DNA from: JAAYXE01 sp964391195
Lineage (GTDB): Bacteria; Chloroflexota; Anaerolineae; Anaerolineales; UBA4823
Reading direction: 5' to 3'
Length of the DNA: 64,000 nt
Assembly (NCBI GenBank): GCA_964391195.1
Contig: CAYMLG010000001.1
Coordinates: 149,478 to 213,477 of the forward strand
This document shows positions 27,454 to 36,136 of the stretch, piece after piece. The notes under the pieces are model-generated. The model had not been told where the DNA came from, searched no databases, and saw nothing but the letters and a program-made list of their open reading frames with translations. Numbering within the stretch: the stretch's first letter is position 1; each line of letters begins with the position of its first letter. Made by a program: the position numbers and the translations under genes.

Positions 27454-28425
27454 ATGACAAAATATATCATCCGCCGATTTCTGTTTTCTATCCCGGTTGT
27501 GTTCCTGATGATCCTGGCCACTTTCGCCCTGGTTCACGCCATGCCCGGCGGCCCCTTCGATGCGGTGGGCGAGCGCGCTATGCCCGAGCAAATGCGCGCG
27601 ATCATGGAGCGGCGCTATGGACTGGATAAGCCCGTCTACGAGCAATTTTTCATCTACTTCATCAATCTCTTGAAGGGCGACCTGGGCCCCATGCTCCGGC
27701 TGCGCAGCCAGACAGTAAATGATGTCGTTAGCCAAACCTTCCCGGTCACTTTCCAACTTGGCATGCTCTCGCTTCTGCTCGGTTTTTCCATTGGGGTGCC
27801 GGCAGGGATCATCGCCGCTCTCAAACACAACTCGATCATCGACTACACAGCCACTTTCATGGCGGTCATATTCGCATCGATTCCCAACCTGGTTTTGGGT
27901 CCTATTCTGATTCTGGTATTCGGTGTCACTCTGGAGTGGTTCCCAATTGCCTTTTGGGGCGCTGATCCTCCCTTCATATTAGGTATCTTCCCGCGGTTTG
28001 ACTCGAATTTCTGGACCCATGCCGTGATGCCTACGGTTGCATTGGGCACCGGTATTTCTGCCGGGATCGCCCGTCTGACCCGCGCCGGCCTGCTGGAAGT
28101 TCTATCGGAGGATTACATCCGCACGGCCCGCGCAAAAGGGCTGCGCGAACAGGTCGTGATCCTGGTCCATGCGCTGAAAAATTCGCTGATCCCTGTAGCA
28201 ACGATCCTCGGCCCGCTGCTGGCTGGCCTGCTCACCGGTAGCCTGATCATCGAGCAGATCTTCGCGATCAACGGCATGGGCCGCCGCTTTGTCAACAGCA
28301 TCTCAGAGCGCGAGTACTTCCTGCTCACCAGCCTGACCCTGATATACGGTGTGATCCTGGTCCTGGGCAACTTACTGGTGGATATAATGTACGCCTGGCT
28401 GGATCCACGCATCCGTTACGATTAA
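27454..28425 (+). CDS. Peptide ABC transporter permease (OppB/DppB type)
   Basis: The protein is 323 residues. It begins MTKYIIRRFLFSIPVVF, the standard DppB opening, with six predicted transmembrane helices. The periplasmic FDAVGERAMPEQMRAIMERRYGL region lies between helices 1 and 2. The EAA loop that contacts the ATPase reads VLSEDYIRTARAKGL. The downstream permease starts 66 bases later. Confidence 0.94.
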   Translation: MTKYIIRRFLFSIPVVFLMILATFALVHAMPGGPFDAVGERAMPEQMRAIMERRYGLDKPVYEQFFIYFINLLKGDLGPMLRLRSQTVNDVVSQTFPVTFQLGMLSLLLGFSIGVPAGIIAALKHNSIIDYTATFMAVIFASIPNLVLGPILILVFGVTLEWFPIAFWGADPPFILGIFPRFDSNFWTHAVMPTVALGTGISAGIARLTRAGLLEVLSEDYIRTARAKGLREQVVILVHALKNSLIPVATILGPLLAGLLTGSLIIEQIFAINGMGRRFVNSISEREYFLLTSLTLIYGVILVLGNLLVDIMYAWLDPRIRYD

Positions 28426-28491
28426 GGGCCGGTGATCATACCAGCCGCGGTTTTACTGGATTAATCCGTATTCCTAAGCGAGAGAAGAACT

Positions 28492-29529
28492 ATGACAGCA
28501 GAATTGCAACTAGAAGGCAGTCAAGAAGTTACCATCGGTAAGGGCCGCAGCCCAATGCAGGATGCGTTCCGAGAGTTCCGCCGCAACAAAATTGCCGTTG
28601 CCGGGACCTTTTGGATCCTGCTGATCGTCTTCATGGCGATTGCCGCGCCCATCTTCACCGCATACGATTACAGCCTCCAGAATCTGAGCAATACCCGCGC
28701 CGGGCCGATGACCGGGTATAACATCACCACCGATTATCTACAGTATTGCCACTGGTCAGGTACACCGATCGAATGGGGCTGCACCCTGTTTATCGCCGGT
28801 TCTGACTCCCTGGGACGGGACCTGTGGAGCCGCGTGGTGTATGGAGCGCGCGTCTCCCTGGCGGTCGCCATCGTCGCTTCCACCGTCAGCCTGGTGATCG
28901 GCATTATTTATGGCACCATATCAGGCTATGTGGGCGGGCGCGTGGACGATTTAATGATGCGTATCGTCGATTTCCTCTACGCCATCCCTCTGCTGCCGAT
29001 CATCATTATTATGACCGTGTACTTTAAGGCCCTCTCCAGGGCGGGCGAAGCCAGCGGGCTGATGGGTGTTCTCCTCGGTCTCAACAAATCGATGGGCGGA
29101 TTGCTCTTCCTGTTCATCGCCATCGGCGCGCTGAACTGGATCGGGATGGCTCGTCTGGCCCGCGGTCAGGTCCTTTCTTATAAGCGAAAAGAGTTCGTTG
29201 AGGCGGCCCGCGCCATCGGCGCCAGCAATGGGCATATTATTTCCAGGCACTTGATCCCCAATATCATTGGCCCCTTGCTGATCAGCGAATCCCTCGCCAT
29301 ACCCGGCTACATTTTCCTGGAAGCTTCGTTGAGTTTCATCGGCCTGGGCGTTGATCCGCCAACCCCAAGCTGGGGGGCGATGATCAACGATGGCTATTCC
29401 GGCATTCGTTCGGCGCCGCACCTGGTGCTGTTCCCCGGGATTGCCCTGGCCCTGCTGACCCTGGCCTTCAACTTTATGGGTGATGGCCTTCGGGACGCCT
29501 TTGATACCCGCCTGCGTGGCCGCAAATAA
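28492..29529 (+). CDS. Peptide ABC transporter permease (OppC/DppC type)
   Basis: The protein is 345 residues. An N-terminal cytoplasmic stretch ends in DAFREFRRNKIAVAG and six transmembrane helices follow. The extracytoplasmic loop has GSDSLGRDLWSRVVYGAR, typical of DppC. The EAA loop is KRKEFVEAARAIGASNGHII, and the ending is MGDGLRDAFDTRLRGRK. It pairs with the preceding permease. Confidence 0.94.
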   Translation: MTAELQLEGSQEVTIGKGRSPMQDAFREFRRNKIAVAGTFWILLIVFMAIAAPIFTAYDYSLQNLSNTRAGPMTGYNITTDYLQYCHWSGTPIEWGCTLFIAGSDSLGRDLWSRVVYGARVSLAVAIVASTVSLVIGIIYGTISGYVGGRVDDLMMRIVDFLYAIPLLPIIIIMTVYFKALSRAGEASGLMGVLLGLNKSMGGLLFLFIAIGALNWIGMARLARGQVLSYKRKEFVEAARAIGASNGHIISRHLIPNIIGPLLISESLAIPGYIFLEASLSFIGLGVDPPTPSWGAMINDGYSGIRSAPHLVLFPGIALALLTLAFNFMGDGLRDAFDTRLRGRK

Positions 29530-29555
29530 CCCGCTTTAACAAAGGAAACCTGCCA

Positions 29556-30194
29556 ATGAAAGCGCGCGTCATTTACTTTAGCCTGTTAGGTTTGCTTCTC
29601 CTGGTTAGCCTGGCCTGCGCTAAGAGCGGGCAAATACTCACACCTGAAGAAGCCACGGCTGTGGCTCGGGGGGCACCTATCGGCTCTTCCGGGGGAGTCG
29701 AAGCAGGCGATTTTGAGGTCGATGAACGGGTAGAGTTCACCAGCCGGGAATTTTTGATCCCGATCATGCGTGAACCGGGCGATACCATGTCGTTTTCGAA
29801 TGCGGCCCGTGGGCAGAGGGCCGTCGTCAAAGAGGCCAGGGATCTGGAAGGCACTGTGTGGGTCAGAGTTGAGAGCCCGGCCGGGAATGGCTGGGTAGAT
29901 GCCAGATTCCTCCAGAAAATTGATGACGATGAGACGGCTGCCGATGAAGGGGCCGATGAAACACCTGAAGCGGCATTTGCCGTTGGGGACGAGGCTTATC
30001 TGACCGCCCGCGCTTTTCTGGTCAACCTGTATGGAGAGCCCGGCAGCAACAGGATCGCCGCCAATCAGCAGCGCGGCGAAAAGGTCACCGTGTTGGAAGT
30101 CGTCCCGTTCGAAGGCGATATCTGGTATCAAATTCGGGCCCCAACAGGGACCGGCTGGGTCCCTTCGGAAAGCTTAACCGCCGAAGCCCCCTGA
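29556..30194 (+). CDS. Lipoprotein with two SH3-like domains
   Basis: The protein is 212 residues. The signal peptide ends in lipobox SLAC (Cys near 21). Two similar SH3-like modules follow (about 50-120 and 140-208). Each has a REFLI/ARAFLV strand, a WV/WYQI strand and a GNGWVDARFL or GTGWVPSESL closing strand. Such domains often bind cell-wall or ligand peptides. RBS AAGGAAA precedes the ATG. It is the last gene of the first peptide ABC operon, which a terminator follows. No specific function can be given. Confidence 0.78.
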   Translation: MKARVIYFSLLGLLLLVSLACAKSGQILTPEEATAVARGAPIGSSGGVEAGDFEVDERVEFTSREFLIPIMREPGDTMSFSNAARGQRAVVKEARDLEGTVWVRVESPAGNGWVDARFLQKIDDDETAADEGADETPEAAFAVGDEAYLTARAFLVNLYGEPGSNRIAANQQRGEKVTVLEVVPFEGDIWYQIRAPTGTGWVPSESLTAEAP

Positions 30195-30281
30195 GCCCGG
30201 CTGCATTTCAAATCCTGCCGATCAAGACTGCCGTACTTTGGCGTCTCGATTAAACCTACACTCCCAAAGTGAAGTATGCAA

Positions 30282-30323
30282 AATGGGGAGGTGCGAAGCC
30301 AGCCTTTGCCCTCCCCATTCTGT
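30282..30323 (+). terminator. Terminator after the first peptide ABC operon
   Basis: The perfect 10-bp stem AATGGGGAGG / CCTCCCCATT (30282-30291 and 30310-30319) is followed by CTGTTT. It also argues that the next gene starts at 30347, downstream of the hairpin, not at the GTG at 30269. Confidence 0.7.
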
Positions 30324-30346
30324 TTGAAGAGAAAGCTAAGAAACAA

Positions 30347-32113
30347 ATGAAAAAATTTTCCGCCAGGCTTTTCCGCCTGAGTGCTCTGTTCATCCTAATT
30401 TTCAGTCTCACGGCCTGCTCCGGGCCGCTTCAGAGCCAGTGGGTTAAGGCTCCGGGCTGGAGCCGGGCGCGAATGCTGGGAACGACCCTGGTAAATGATG
30501 CCAGCCCGGTCGTCCTCGATGATCTCGGGCAGATCTATCTGTTTTTCATTGAACCCGATGGGGAGTCCGCTCATCCCAAAGTGACCGCGCTGGACCAGCA
30601 GGCGGAAATCGTTTGGGAGCGTTCGCTGGAGGTGGATCTCTCCCTGCCGAATGAACCCGGCTTATTATGGGATGGCGAGGCGCTGCGGCTGTATTGGATC
30701 GATTCCGGGAAATTGTTCACTGCCAGGTTGAGCGCGACCGGTGAAGTGATCTCCCCGGCTGAGCAGCTTTCGGGCGAAGCTGAGGTGGAGACGTACTCTG
30801 CGGTGCAAGCACCCTCAGGTGAGGTGCTGGTTTGGTTTGCCGGCTCGCGTCGCCATCCGGGGTTGTACGCCCTGCCGGCTGACGGTCAGGCCCCGCTGCT
30901 TGTTGACGAAGCCGGGACTCGCCCGTTCATACGGTTCGATTCCGAGGGCGGGCTGCATGCCTCCTGGGCGCACATCCCCACCGGTTACGGCGATTTCGCG
31001 GTGCTCTATGCTTACGGCCCGGATGGCGAGTACCGGCCTGGAGAGGGGCAGGTGCTCTTTACCGAAGGTCTCAATCCCTCAAGCATCATCCAGGGGCCCT
31101 GGCTGGCTGAGGCCCAGGGCGAAACCTACATATTGTGGACGAAAGAGATCAAGACCGGTTCATCCGGCGGTACAACCATCACGAATTACCTGCATTTTCC
31201 GGCCGGACAACCCGCCGAAGCCGGAAGACCGGAACTGGTCTACATGCCCGTCGAATACCGCCTGGAGTATTCGCAGGAATCGGGCGCGGGGCTGAAGAGC
31301 GGGCTGCGGGTCCCCCTGACCGGGGATACTGGGATGGAATCCAGGCTGACCGAAGTGTGGGTCAACCCCCGCATTGAGAAGGAAGCCTTGATCGCGTTCC
31401 ATTCACTGGTCAATTACACGTGGCGCCAGACGAAGGGACAGGTCAGCACCGCTTATTTCCGGGATGGGCAGCCGGTTGAGTACCAGTTGATCAGTTTTTC
31501 CTCTGTGAATTCGACCTCGCCCGCGGTTACGAGCGATCGGGAAGGGTATTTATATCTCACCTGGCTCGAAAAGAGCGAGCAGCCGGGGTATCTGGTCTAT
31601 TTCACCAGCACCGCGCCGGGCATTCGCCTGGCGTATGACCGGCTGGAGTCGGAAGATGTGGGCCGCCTGGCTGCCGAGACTTCTTTCGGTCTGCTGATGG
31701 GTGCGGTACTTTCCCCGCCGGCAGCGGCCATCTGGCTCATCCCGGCATTGGTCGTCCTGGCGCTGACCACCCCACTGCGGCGCGACCGGGAAAAGACCGG
31801 GCTCAGCCCGGGGTCGGCAATCAGCCTCGGTTTGGCGATCATCGCCTTTTGGTTCGCCAAGCTGGCTTCTTTGCCGGGCGCCCGCACGTACGTGCCTTTC
31901 TCTGCCTGGATCCCGATCATCCCTGCCTGGCTGTCCGGGCCTTTGCAGATTCTTGTGCCCGTTCTGACCGGCATCGTAGCTGTCCTGGTCGCCTGGCATT
32001 ATACCTATAAGCGCAGTTCGCGCGCCTCGCTGTATTTCCTTCTGATCTATGGCGCGGTGGATACCCTGCTTACCATGGCGGTCTATGGCGTGCTGATCTA
32101 CGACGCTTTCTAA
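30347..32113 (+). CDS. Lipoprotein with propeller-like repeats and C-terminal membrane segments
   Basis: The protein is 588 residues from the ATG at 30347. A lipoprotein signal, MKKFSARLFRLSALFILIFSLTAC, is at the N-terminus. Residues 40 to about 440 have repeating strand segments (for example VVLDDLGQIYLFFI, GLLWDGEALRLYWID, VTSDREGYLYLTWLE), compatible with a beta-propeller. The C-terminal 140 residues hold four hydrophobic helices. A lipid-anchored protein with additional C-terminal helices is an unusual layout. No family was recognised. Confidence 0.65.
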   Translation: MKKFSARLFRLSALFILIFSLTACSGPLQSQWVKAPGWSRARMLGTTLVNDASPVVLDDLGQIYLFFIEPDGESAHPKVTALDQQAEIVWERSLEVDLSLPNEPGLLWDGEALRLYWIDSGKLFTARLSATGEVISPAEQLSGEAEVETYSAVQAPSGEVLVWFAGSRRHPGLYALPADGQAPLLVDEAGTRPFIRFDSEGGLHASWAHIPTGYGDFAVLYAYGPDGEYRPGEGQVLFTEGLNPSSIIQGPWLAEAQGETYILWTKEIKTGSSGGTTITNYLHFPAGQPAEAGRPELVYMPVEYRLEYSQESGAGLKSGLRVPLTGDTGMESRLTEVWVNPRIEKEALIAFHSLVNYTWRQTKGQVSTAYFRDGQPVEYQLISFSSVNSTSPAVTSDREGYLYLTWLEKSEQPGYLVYFTSTAPGIRLAYDRLESEDVGRLAAETSFGLLMGAVLSPPAAAIWLIPALVVLALTTPLRRDREKTGLSPGSAISLGLAIIAFWFAKLASLPGARTYVPFSAWIPIIPAWLSGPLQILVPVLTGIVAVLVAWHYTYKRSSRASLYFLLIYGAVDTLLTMAVYGVLIYDAF

Positions 32114-32227
32114 TTGCCGAGTAGGGCATGACGCCATGCGACCGTATTTTGGTCGCCCTTGCCTGCCCGATCCGATCGAGAGCCGCAAGATTGGCATCTT
32201 GCGCTACGGTTACGTTTGTTGTGGGTC

Positions 32228-32282
32228 TTGACAGCCGCGATTGTTGCGAATATAATCGTTAAACATATGCTTAATCGTTTAT
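32228..32282 (+). promoter_or_regulatory. Consensus promoter with overlapping ArsR-type operator
   Basis: TTGACA at 32228-32233, a 17-base spacer and TATAAT at 32251-32256, a perfect consensus. Right after the -10 box comes the near-palindrome TTAAACATATGCTTAA with a repeated TAATCGTT on both sides, where an ArsR/SmtB repressor would block transcription start. Confidence 0.8.
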
Positions 32283-32301
32283 CTTTTGGGAAGGGTGAAC
32301 T

Positions 32302-32634
32302 GTGGATCCTGTGATCGAACCCGGCCGCTTCGCTTATTCGGAAGACCAGGCCGGTGAATCCAGAGTTATACATCTGGCGGAAATGTTCCGGGCGCTTGCC
32401 GACCCAACCCGCCTGAAAATTCTCTCCATCTTGTTGGATCAGGAGAGCAACGTCTCATCCCTGGCCGCTGCGGTGGGCATCAGCGAGCCGGGAGTCTCTC
32501 ATCACTTACGCAGCTTACGGCAGTTGAGGATTGTCCGCAGCCGGCGCCAGGGTCGGGAAGTGTACTATGCCCTGGACGACGAGCACGTGGCCGATTTGCT
32601 GCGTATGGGCTGGCAGCACATCGCCCATAAGTAG
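32302..32634 (+). CDS. ArsR/SmtB-family metal-responsive repressor (alpha-5 zinc-type site)
   Basis: The protein is 110 residues with a winged helix and recognition helix EPGVSHHLRSLRQL (about 62-75). The alpha-3 metal motif ELCVCDL is absent (SNVSSLAAAV instead). The C-terminal helix has D93-x-H95 with H106 and H109, the same D-x-H-x10-H-x2-H spacing as the alpha-5 zinc/cobalt site of CzrA/SmtB. The start is GTG with GAAGGG upstream. The P-type ATPase gene follows after 44 bases. Autoregulation plus metal-induced expression of the ATPase is inferred from the operator at the transcription start. Confidence 0.9.
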   Translation: MDPVIEPGRFAYSEDQAGESRVIHLAEMFRALADPTRLKILSILLDQESNVSSLAAAVGISEPGVSHHLRSLRQLRIVRSRRQGREVYYALDDEHVADLLRMGWQHIAHK

Positions 32635-32678
32635 GCTATGCTGGACAGCTATACTGTTCAATATTCTAGAAAACTGCA

Positions 32679-35099
32679 ATGAGACCCATGACCGAAGACA
32701 CCGTTAAAATCGCTATCCCCCTATTATTGCCACAAATCCAGGATGAGCGCGACCACTGCATCACCCTGCTGCAGCGCTCGCTGCAAGCCCGTAAGGGCAT
32801 CCTGCAAACTCACCTGGAGCTGGGACGTGACCCCGCCGACCTGTGCATCCATTACGACCCCAATCTCATTTCTCTGGCCTCTGTCCGCCGCTCGGCCGAG
32901 CAGGCAGGCTCCGAGATCAGCGACCAGTATATCCATGAGACCATCCCGTTCCGCGGCCTGGATAGCGCCGATGCAGCCGATAACGTCGCCGGTGAGTTGG
33001 AAAGCCTGCCGGGGATGATCCACGCCAGCGCCTCCTACGCAGCCGGGTTGATGTTTGTGGCTTACGATTCGCGCCGGCTCGAGCGTGAAGAGATCGACCG
33101 CGTGCTTCTCAGCTTCGGTGTCCAGCCCTTACCGCCGGGCGAGGCGCAGGTCGAGCGAGAAGCGCCCGAGACGGCAGAGGCCCCTCAGGAAGAACGCGCT
33201 CCGGTGATCCTGCCACAATGGATGCAGGACCGCTGGGGGCTGATCCTGGTCGGGCTGAGCGGTCTTTTCCTCCTCCTGGGCGGATTGGGAGAAAAAGCCA
33301 GACTATTCCCGCGGAACCTGAATATCGCCTTTTTCCTGCTCTCATACCTGGCCGGCGGGTATGATATCGCCTTGCATGCCTTGCCCAGCGTGCTTCGCGG
33401 CCGGTTTGATACCGATGTGCTCATGCTCGCCGCCGCCGGTGGGGCGGCCGCTTTGGGGAAATGGATGGAAGGGGCGTTCCTCCTCTTCCTTTTCAGCCTG
33501 GGCCACGCCGGCGAGCACTACGCCCTCGACCGGGCGCGGCATGCGATCAATGCCCTGGGCGAGCTGATGCCCAAAACAGCCCGCGTGCTGCGCGGGGGCC
33601 GGCTGGTCGAGACCCCGGTCGAGAACCTTGCCATCGGCGAGACCGTCATCGTCCGGCCAGGCGACCGCATCCCCGTGGATGGAGAAGTCCTCTCCGGAGA
33701 AAGCGCGGTGGACCAGAGCCCGATCACCGGCGAGTCGGTCCCGGTTCACAAAGGACCCGGCGCGCAGGTTTATGCCGGGACGATCAACCAGGAAACCGCC
33801 CTCAACATCGAGGTCACCCGCCTGGCCCAAGATACCACCCTCAGCCGGGTGATGAAGATGGTGGCCGAGGCTCAGGAGCAGCAGAGTCCCACGCAGCAGT
33901 TTACCCAGCGCTTCACGGCCTGGTTCGTGCCGGCGGTGCTGATCCTGGTCCTGCTGGTGGCGGTCCTCCCGCCGTTGTTCGGCTGGCTGCCGGTTTCGCA
34001 AAGCGTCTACCGGGCGCTGCTGCTGCTGGTAGCGGCCTCTCCCTGCGCCCTGGCCATCGGCACCCCGGCTGCAGTGCTGGCCGGGATCGCTCAGGCGGCC
34101 CGCAACGGCGTGCTGATCAAGGGTGGGGTGCACCTGGAGAACCTGGGGGCGCTAAAGGTGATGGCCTTCGATAAGACCGGCACCCTGACGGAAGGCAGGT
34201 TCCAGATCACAGACCTGATCACGCTGAACGGCACAACGGAGACCGAACTGCTCCAGCTTGTTGCTGCAGTAGAGCAGCATTCGAACCACCCTCTGGCGTT
34301 GGCAGTGGTGCAGGCGGCCCGCGAGCGCGGGCTGGCCCTCCCCCCGGCAACGGGGTTGGAGAATATTGCCGGGCTGGGCGTGCGGAGTGTGGTCGCGGGA
34401 GATCCGGTGTTGGTCGGTTCTCCAAAGCTCTTTATTGACGCCGGGATTGAGCTTGAACCCGAGGTAGTGCACAGTGTGGAACGCCTGCAAGCCGGTGGCA
34501 GAACAGCCATGGCAATCAGCCGCAACGGGCAGTTCCTGGGGGTGCTTGGCCTGGCGGACCGGCCCCGTGAGATGATCCCCGCCACGCTTCTGAAGCTGCG
34601 CAGCCTGGGCATTGAGAAACTGGTCATGCTCACCGGGGACCATCCCCGCGTTGCCAGGCAGATCGCCGAGGAGATCGGACTGACCGATGTGGAGGCGGAA
34701 CTGCTGCCGGGACACAAACTCGAGACGATCAAGCGGCTGCAGCGTGAGCACGGCCCGGTGGCGATGGCAGGCGACGGGGTAAACGATGCCCCGGCCCTGG
34801 CTACGGCTACTGTTGGGATCGCCATGGGCGGCGCCGGTACAGCCGTTGCCCTCGAGACGGCGGATGTGGCGCTGATGAGCGACGACCTGGGGAAGCTGCC
34901 TTTCGCCGTCGGGCTCAGCCGGGCGACCCGCAGGATCATCCAGCAAAACCTGGCGATCGCCCTGGGGGTGATTCTCTTGCTGATCGTCACTTCCGTTGTG
35001 GGGGCTATTCAACTCAGTTGGGCGGTCGTTTTCCACGAGGGCAGCACCATCCTGGTGGTCGTCAATGCCCTGCGTCTGCTTGCCTACCGGGAGAATTAG
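32679..35099 (+). CDS. P1B-4-type metal-transporting P-type ATPase
   Basis: Transition-metal export ATPase. The protein is 806 residues. Two ferredoxin-like HMA-type domains lacking CxxC are visible at about 10-75 and 88-150, then about six transmembrane helices. The membrane metal-site motif is SPC (454-456). Phosphorylation Asp is D498 in DKTGTLT, the TGES loop reads ITGESVPV, the HP motif is SNHPLA, and GDGVNDAPAL is the hinge. HEGST at 786-790 in the last helices, together with SPC, marks the P1B-4 group (Co, Zn or Fe). Its ArsR partner suggests Zn or Co. An ATG 9 bases downstream is an alternative start. Confidence 0.9.
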   Translation: MRPMTEDTVKIAIPLLLPQIQDERDHCITLLQRSLQARKGILQTHLELGRDPADLCIHYDPNLISLASVRRSAEQAGSEISDQYIHETIPFRGLDSADAADNVAGELESLPGMIHASASYAAGLMFVAYDSRRLEREEIDRVLLSFGVQPLPPGEAQVEREAPETAEAPQEERAPVILPQWMQDRWGLILVGLSGLFLLLGGLGEKARLFPRNLNIAFFLLSYLAGGYDIALHALPSVLRGRFDTDVLMLAAAGGAAALGKWMEGAFLLFLFSLGHAGEHYALDRARHAINALGELMPKTARVLRGGRLVETPVENLAIGETVIVRPGDRIPVDGEVLSGESAVDQSPITGESVPVHKGPGAQVYAGTINQETALNIEVTRLAQDTTLSRVMKMVAEAQEQQSPTQQFTQRFTAWFVPAVLILVLLVAVLPPLFGWLPVSQSVYRALLLLVAASPCALAIGTPAAVLAGIAQAARNGVLIKGGVHLENLGALKVMAFDKTGTLTEGRFQITDLITLNGTTETELLQLVAAVEQHSNHPLALAVVQAARERGLALPPATGLENIAGLGVRSVVAGDPVLVGSPKLFIDAGIELEPEVVHSVERLQAGGRTAMAISRNGQFLGVLGLADRPREMIPATLLKLRSLGIEKLVMLTGDHPRVARQIAEEIGLTDVEAELLPGHKLETIKRLQREHGPVAMAGDGVNDAPALATATVGIAMGGAGTAVALETADVALMSDDLGKLPFAVGLSRATRRIIQQNLAIALGVILLLIVTSVVGAIQLSWAVVFHEGSTILVVVNALRLLAYREN

Positions 35100-35173
35100 G
35101 CCCGGGTACTGCGTTCGTGAGTGCTGCCGGAAGGGCGGTCACTCGTTTCTAGCCTACCAAAATACATCGTGGA

Positions 35174-35221
35174 CAGGCACAGTTTACCAGTAGTACCTTT
35201 TCTACTGGCAAGCTGTGCCTG
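35174..35221 (+). terminator. Long hairpin after the ATPase gene
   Basis: CAGGCACAG-N4-CCAGTAG pairs with CTACTGG-N4-CTGTGCCTG, two paired blocks with a symmetric internal loop and a CTTTT-containing apical loop. There is no T tract after it. It probably ends the arsR-ATPase transcript. Confidence 0.55.
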
Positions 35222-35290
35222 CCCGCAAATACATCCGCCCCAATCGTTGCTGCGTAAAATTGTATTATAATGGGGAGATAGGAGAGTATT

Positions 35291-35872
35291 TTGGATAGGA
35301 AGACGGACCGCGAACTTGTACTGCAGCTTCAGAGTGGGAGCTTAGAAGCGCTAGGCGAGTTATACGACCGCTACCAGACGATGGTTTACCGGACGGCATT
35401 GGTCATCGCCAATGATTCGAGCGCGGCAGAAGATCTGTTGCAGGATGTCTTCCTCCGCCTCCATCGCTTTGCGGATCATATCGATTCGAACCGCCCGCTC
35501 GAGCCCTGGCTGTATCGTATGACGACCAATCTGGCCTATACCTATGTCAAGCGGAACCGGCGCTGGTTCGGCCCGCTCGAAGATTTTGCCGAGTGGCTGG
35601 TGGGCGCCGAGAGGCATAACCCTCACGACAGCGTTGAACAGAGCGACGACTGGCAGCAGGTGCAAAAAGCTGTTTCCACGCTGCCTCTCTCCCAACGTGT
35701 TGTTGTCGTTCTGTATTATTTAAACGATCTTTCCTTGCAGGAAATTTCAGAGATCCTGGAAGTCCCGGTTGGGACGGTTAAATCCCGACTGCACTATGGA
35801 CGCCAGACCCTGAAGAAGAAACTCGGCATTCATAGCGATATGCTCCCAGATTTGAACCACGAGAGTCCATAG
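35291..35872 (+). CDS. ECF-type RNA polymerase sigma factor
   Basis: The protein is 193 residues. Region 2 (about 20-90) includes AEDLLQDVFLRLHRFAD and PWLYRMTTNLAYTYVKRNRR. Region 4 (about 125-180) includes LPLSQRVVVVLYYLNDLSLQEISEIL and VPVGTVKSRLHYGRQTL. The start is TTG at 35291, with GGAGA 5-10 bases upstream and a TATAAT -10 box at 35266-35271. It is followed after 12 bases by a small ORF and then a binding lipoprotein. No classical zinc anti-sigma gene is adjacent, so how it is controlled is open. Confidence 0.92.
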   Translation: MDRKTDRELVLQLQSGSLEALGELYDRYQTMVYRTALVIANDSSAAEDLLQDVFLRLHRFADHIDSNRPLEPWLYRMTTNLAYTYVKRNRRWFGPLEDFAEWLVGAERHNPHDSVEQSDDWQQVQKAVSTLPLSQRVVVVLYYLNDLSLQEISEILEVPVGTVKSRLHYGRQTLKKKLGIHSDMLPDLNHESP

Positions 35873-35884
35873 GTAGTATCAATT

Positions 35885-36136
35885 ATGGATATGGATAGTT
35901 ATCTTTCTCGAGCGATCAGGAACTGGGCTGCCCGGCACCACCCACCAAAAAATGGGAAAGCCAGGTTGCTGTTGATTGCTGCCGCCAGCTCTCGACCCGT
36001 TGAAGAGCCGCGCCTCGACCTTCGGAATGTCAATCGCTTCGGCCGACCGTTGATGGATGGCGCCTTTGGGCCGGTGATCCTGGCAAATATGTATTCGTTT
36101 CACATGTCGATCACTTCACTGCGGATGATAATTTGA
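35885..36136 (+). CDS. Small uncharacterised protein between sigma factor and binding protein
   Basis: This 83-codon ORF starts 12 bases after the sigma-factor stop, and its stop overlaps the ATG of the next gene (TGATG). The product begins MDMDSYLSRAIRNWAARHHPP and has one weakly hydrophobic stretch (ARLLLIAAASS); no family was recognised. The position is that of an anti-sigma factor, but it has neither the zinc-binding HxxxCxxC motif nor a clear transmembrane helix. It could be a degraded anti-sigma remnant or simply the coupling leader for the lipoprotein gene. Confidence 0.5.
   Translation: MDMDSYLSRAIRNWAARHHPPKNGKARLLLIAAASSRPVEEPRLDLRNVNRFGRPLMDGAFGPVILANMYSFHMSITSLRMII

Noticed and set aside
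25822..27828. Long open frame of 668 codons antisense to the first binding-protein gene
   Set aside because: It is a shadow of strongly biased codon use in the real gene; the product has no recognisable motif and no RBS.
32114..32227. Possible small gene between the lipoprotein and the arsR promoter
   Set aside because: No start with RBS and no conserved product; the stretch only holds upstream sequence of the arsR promoter.
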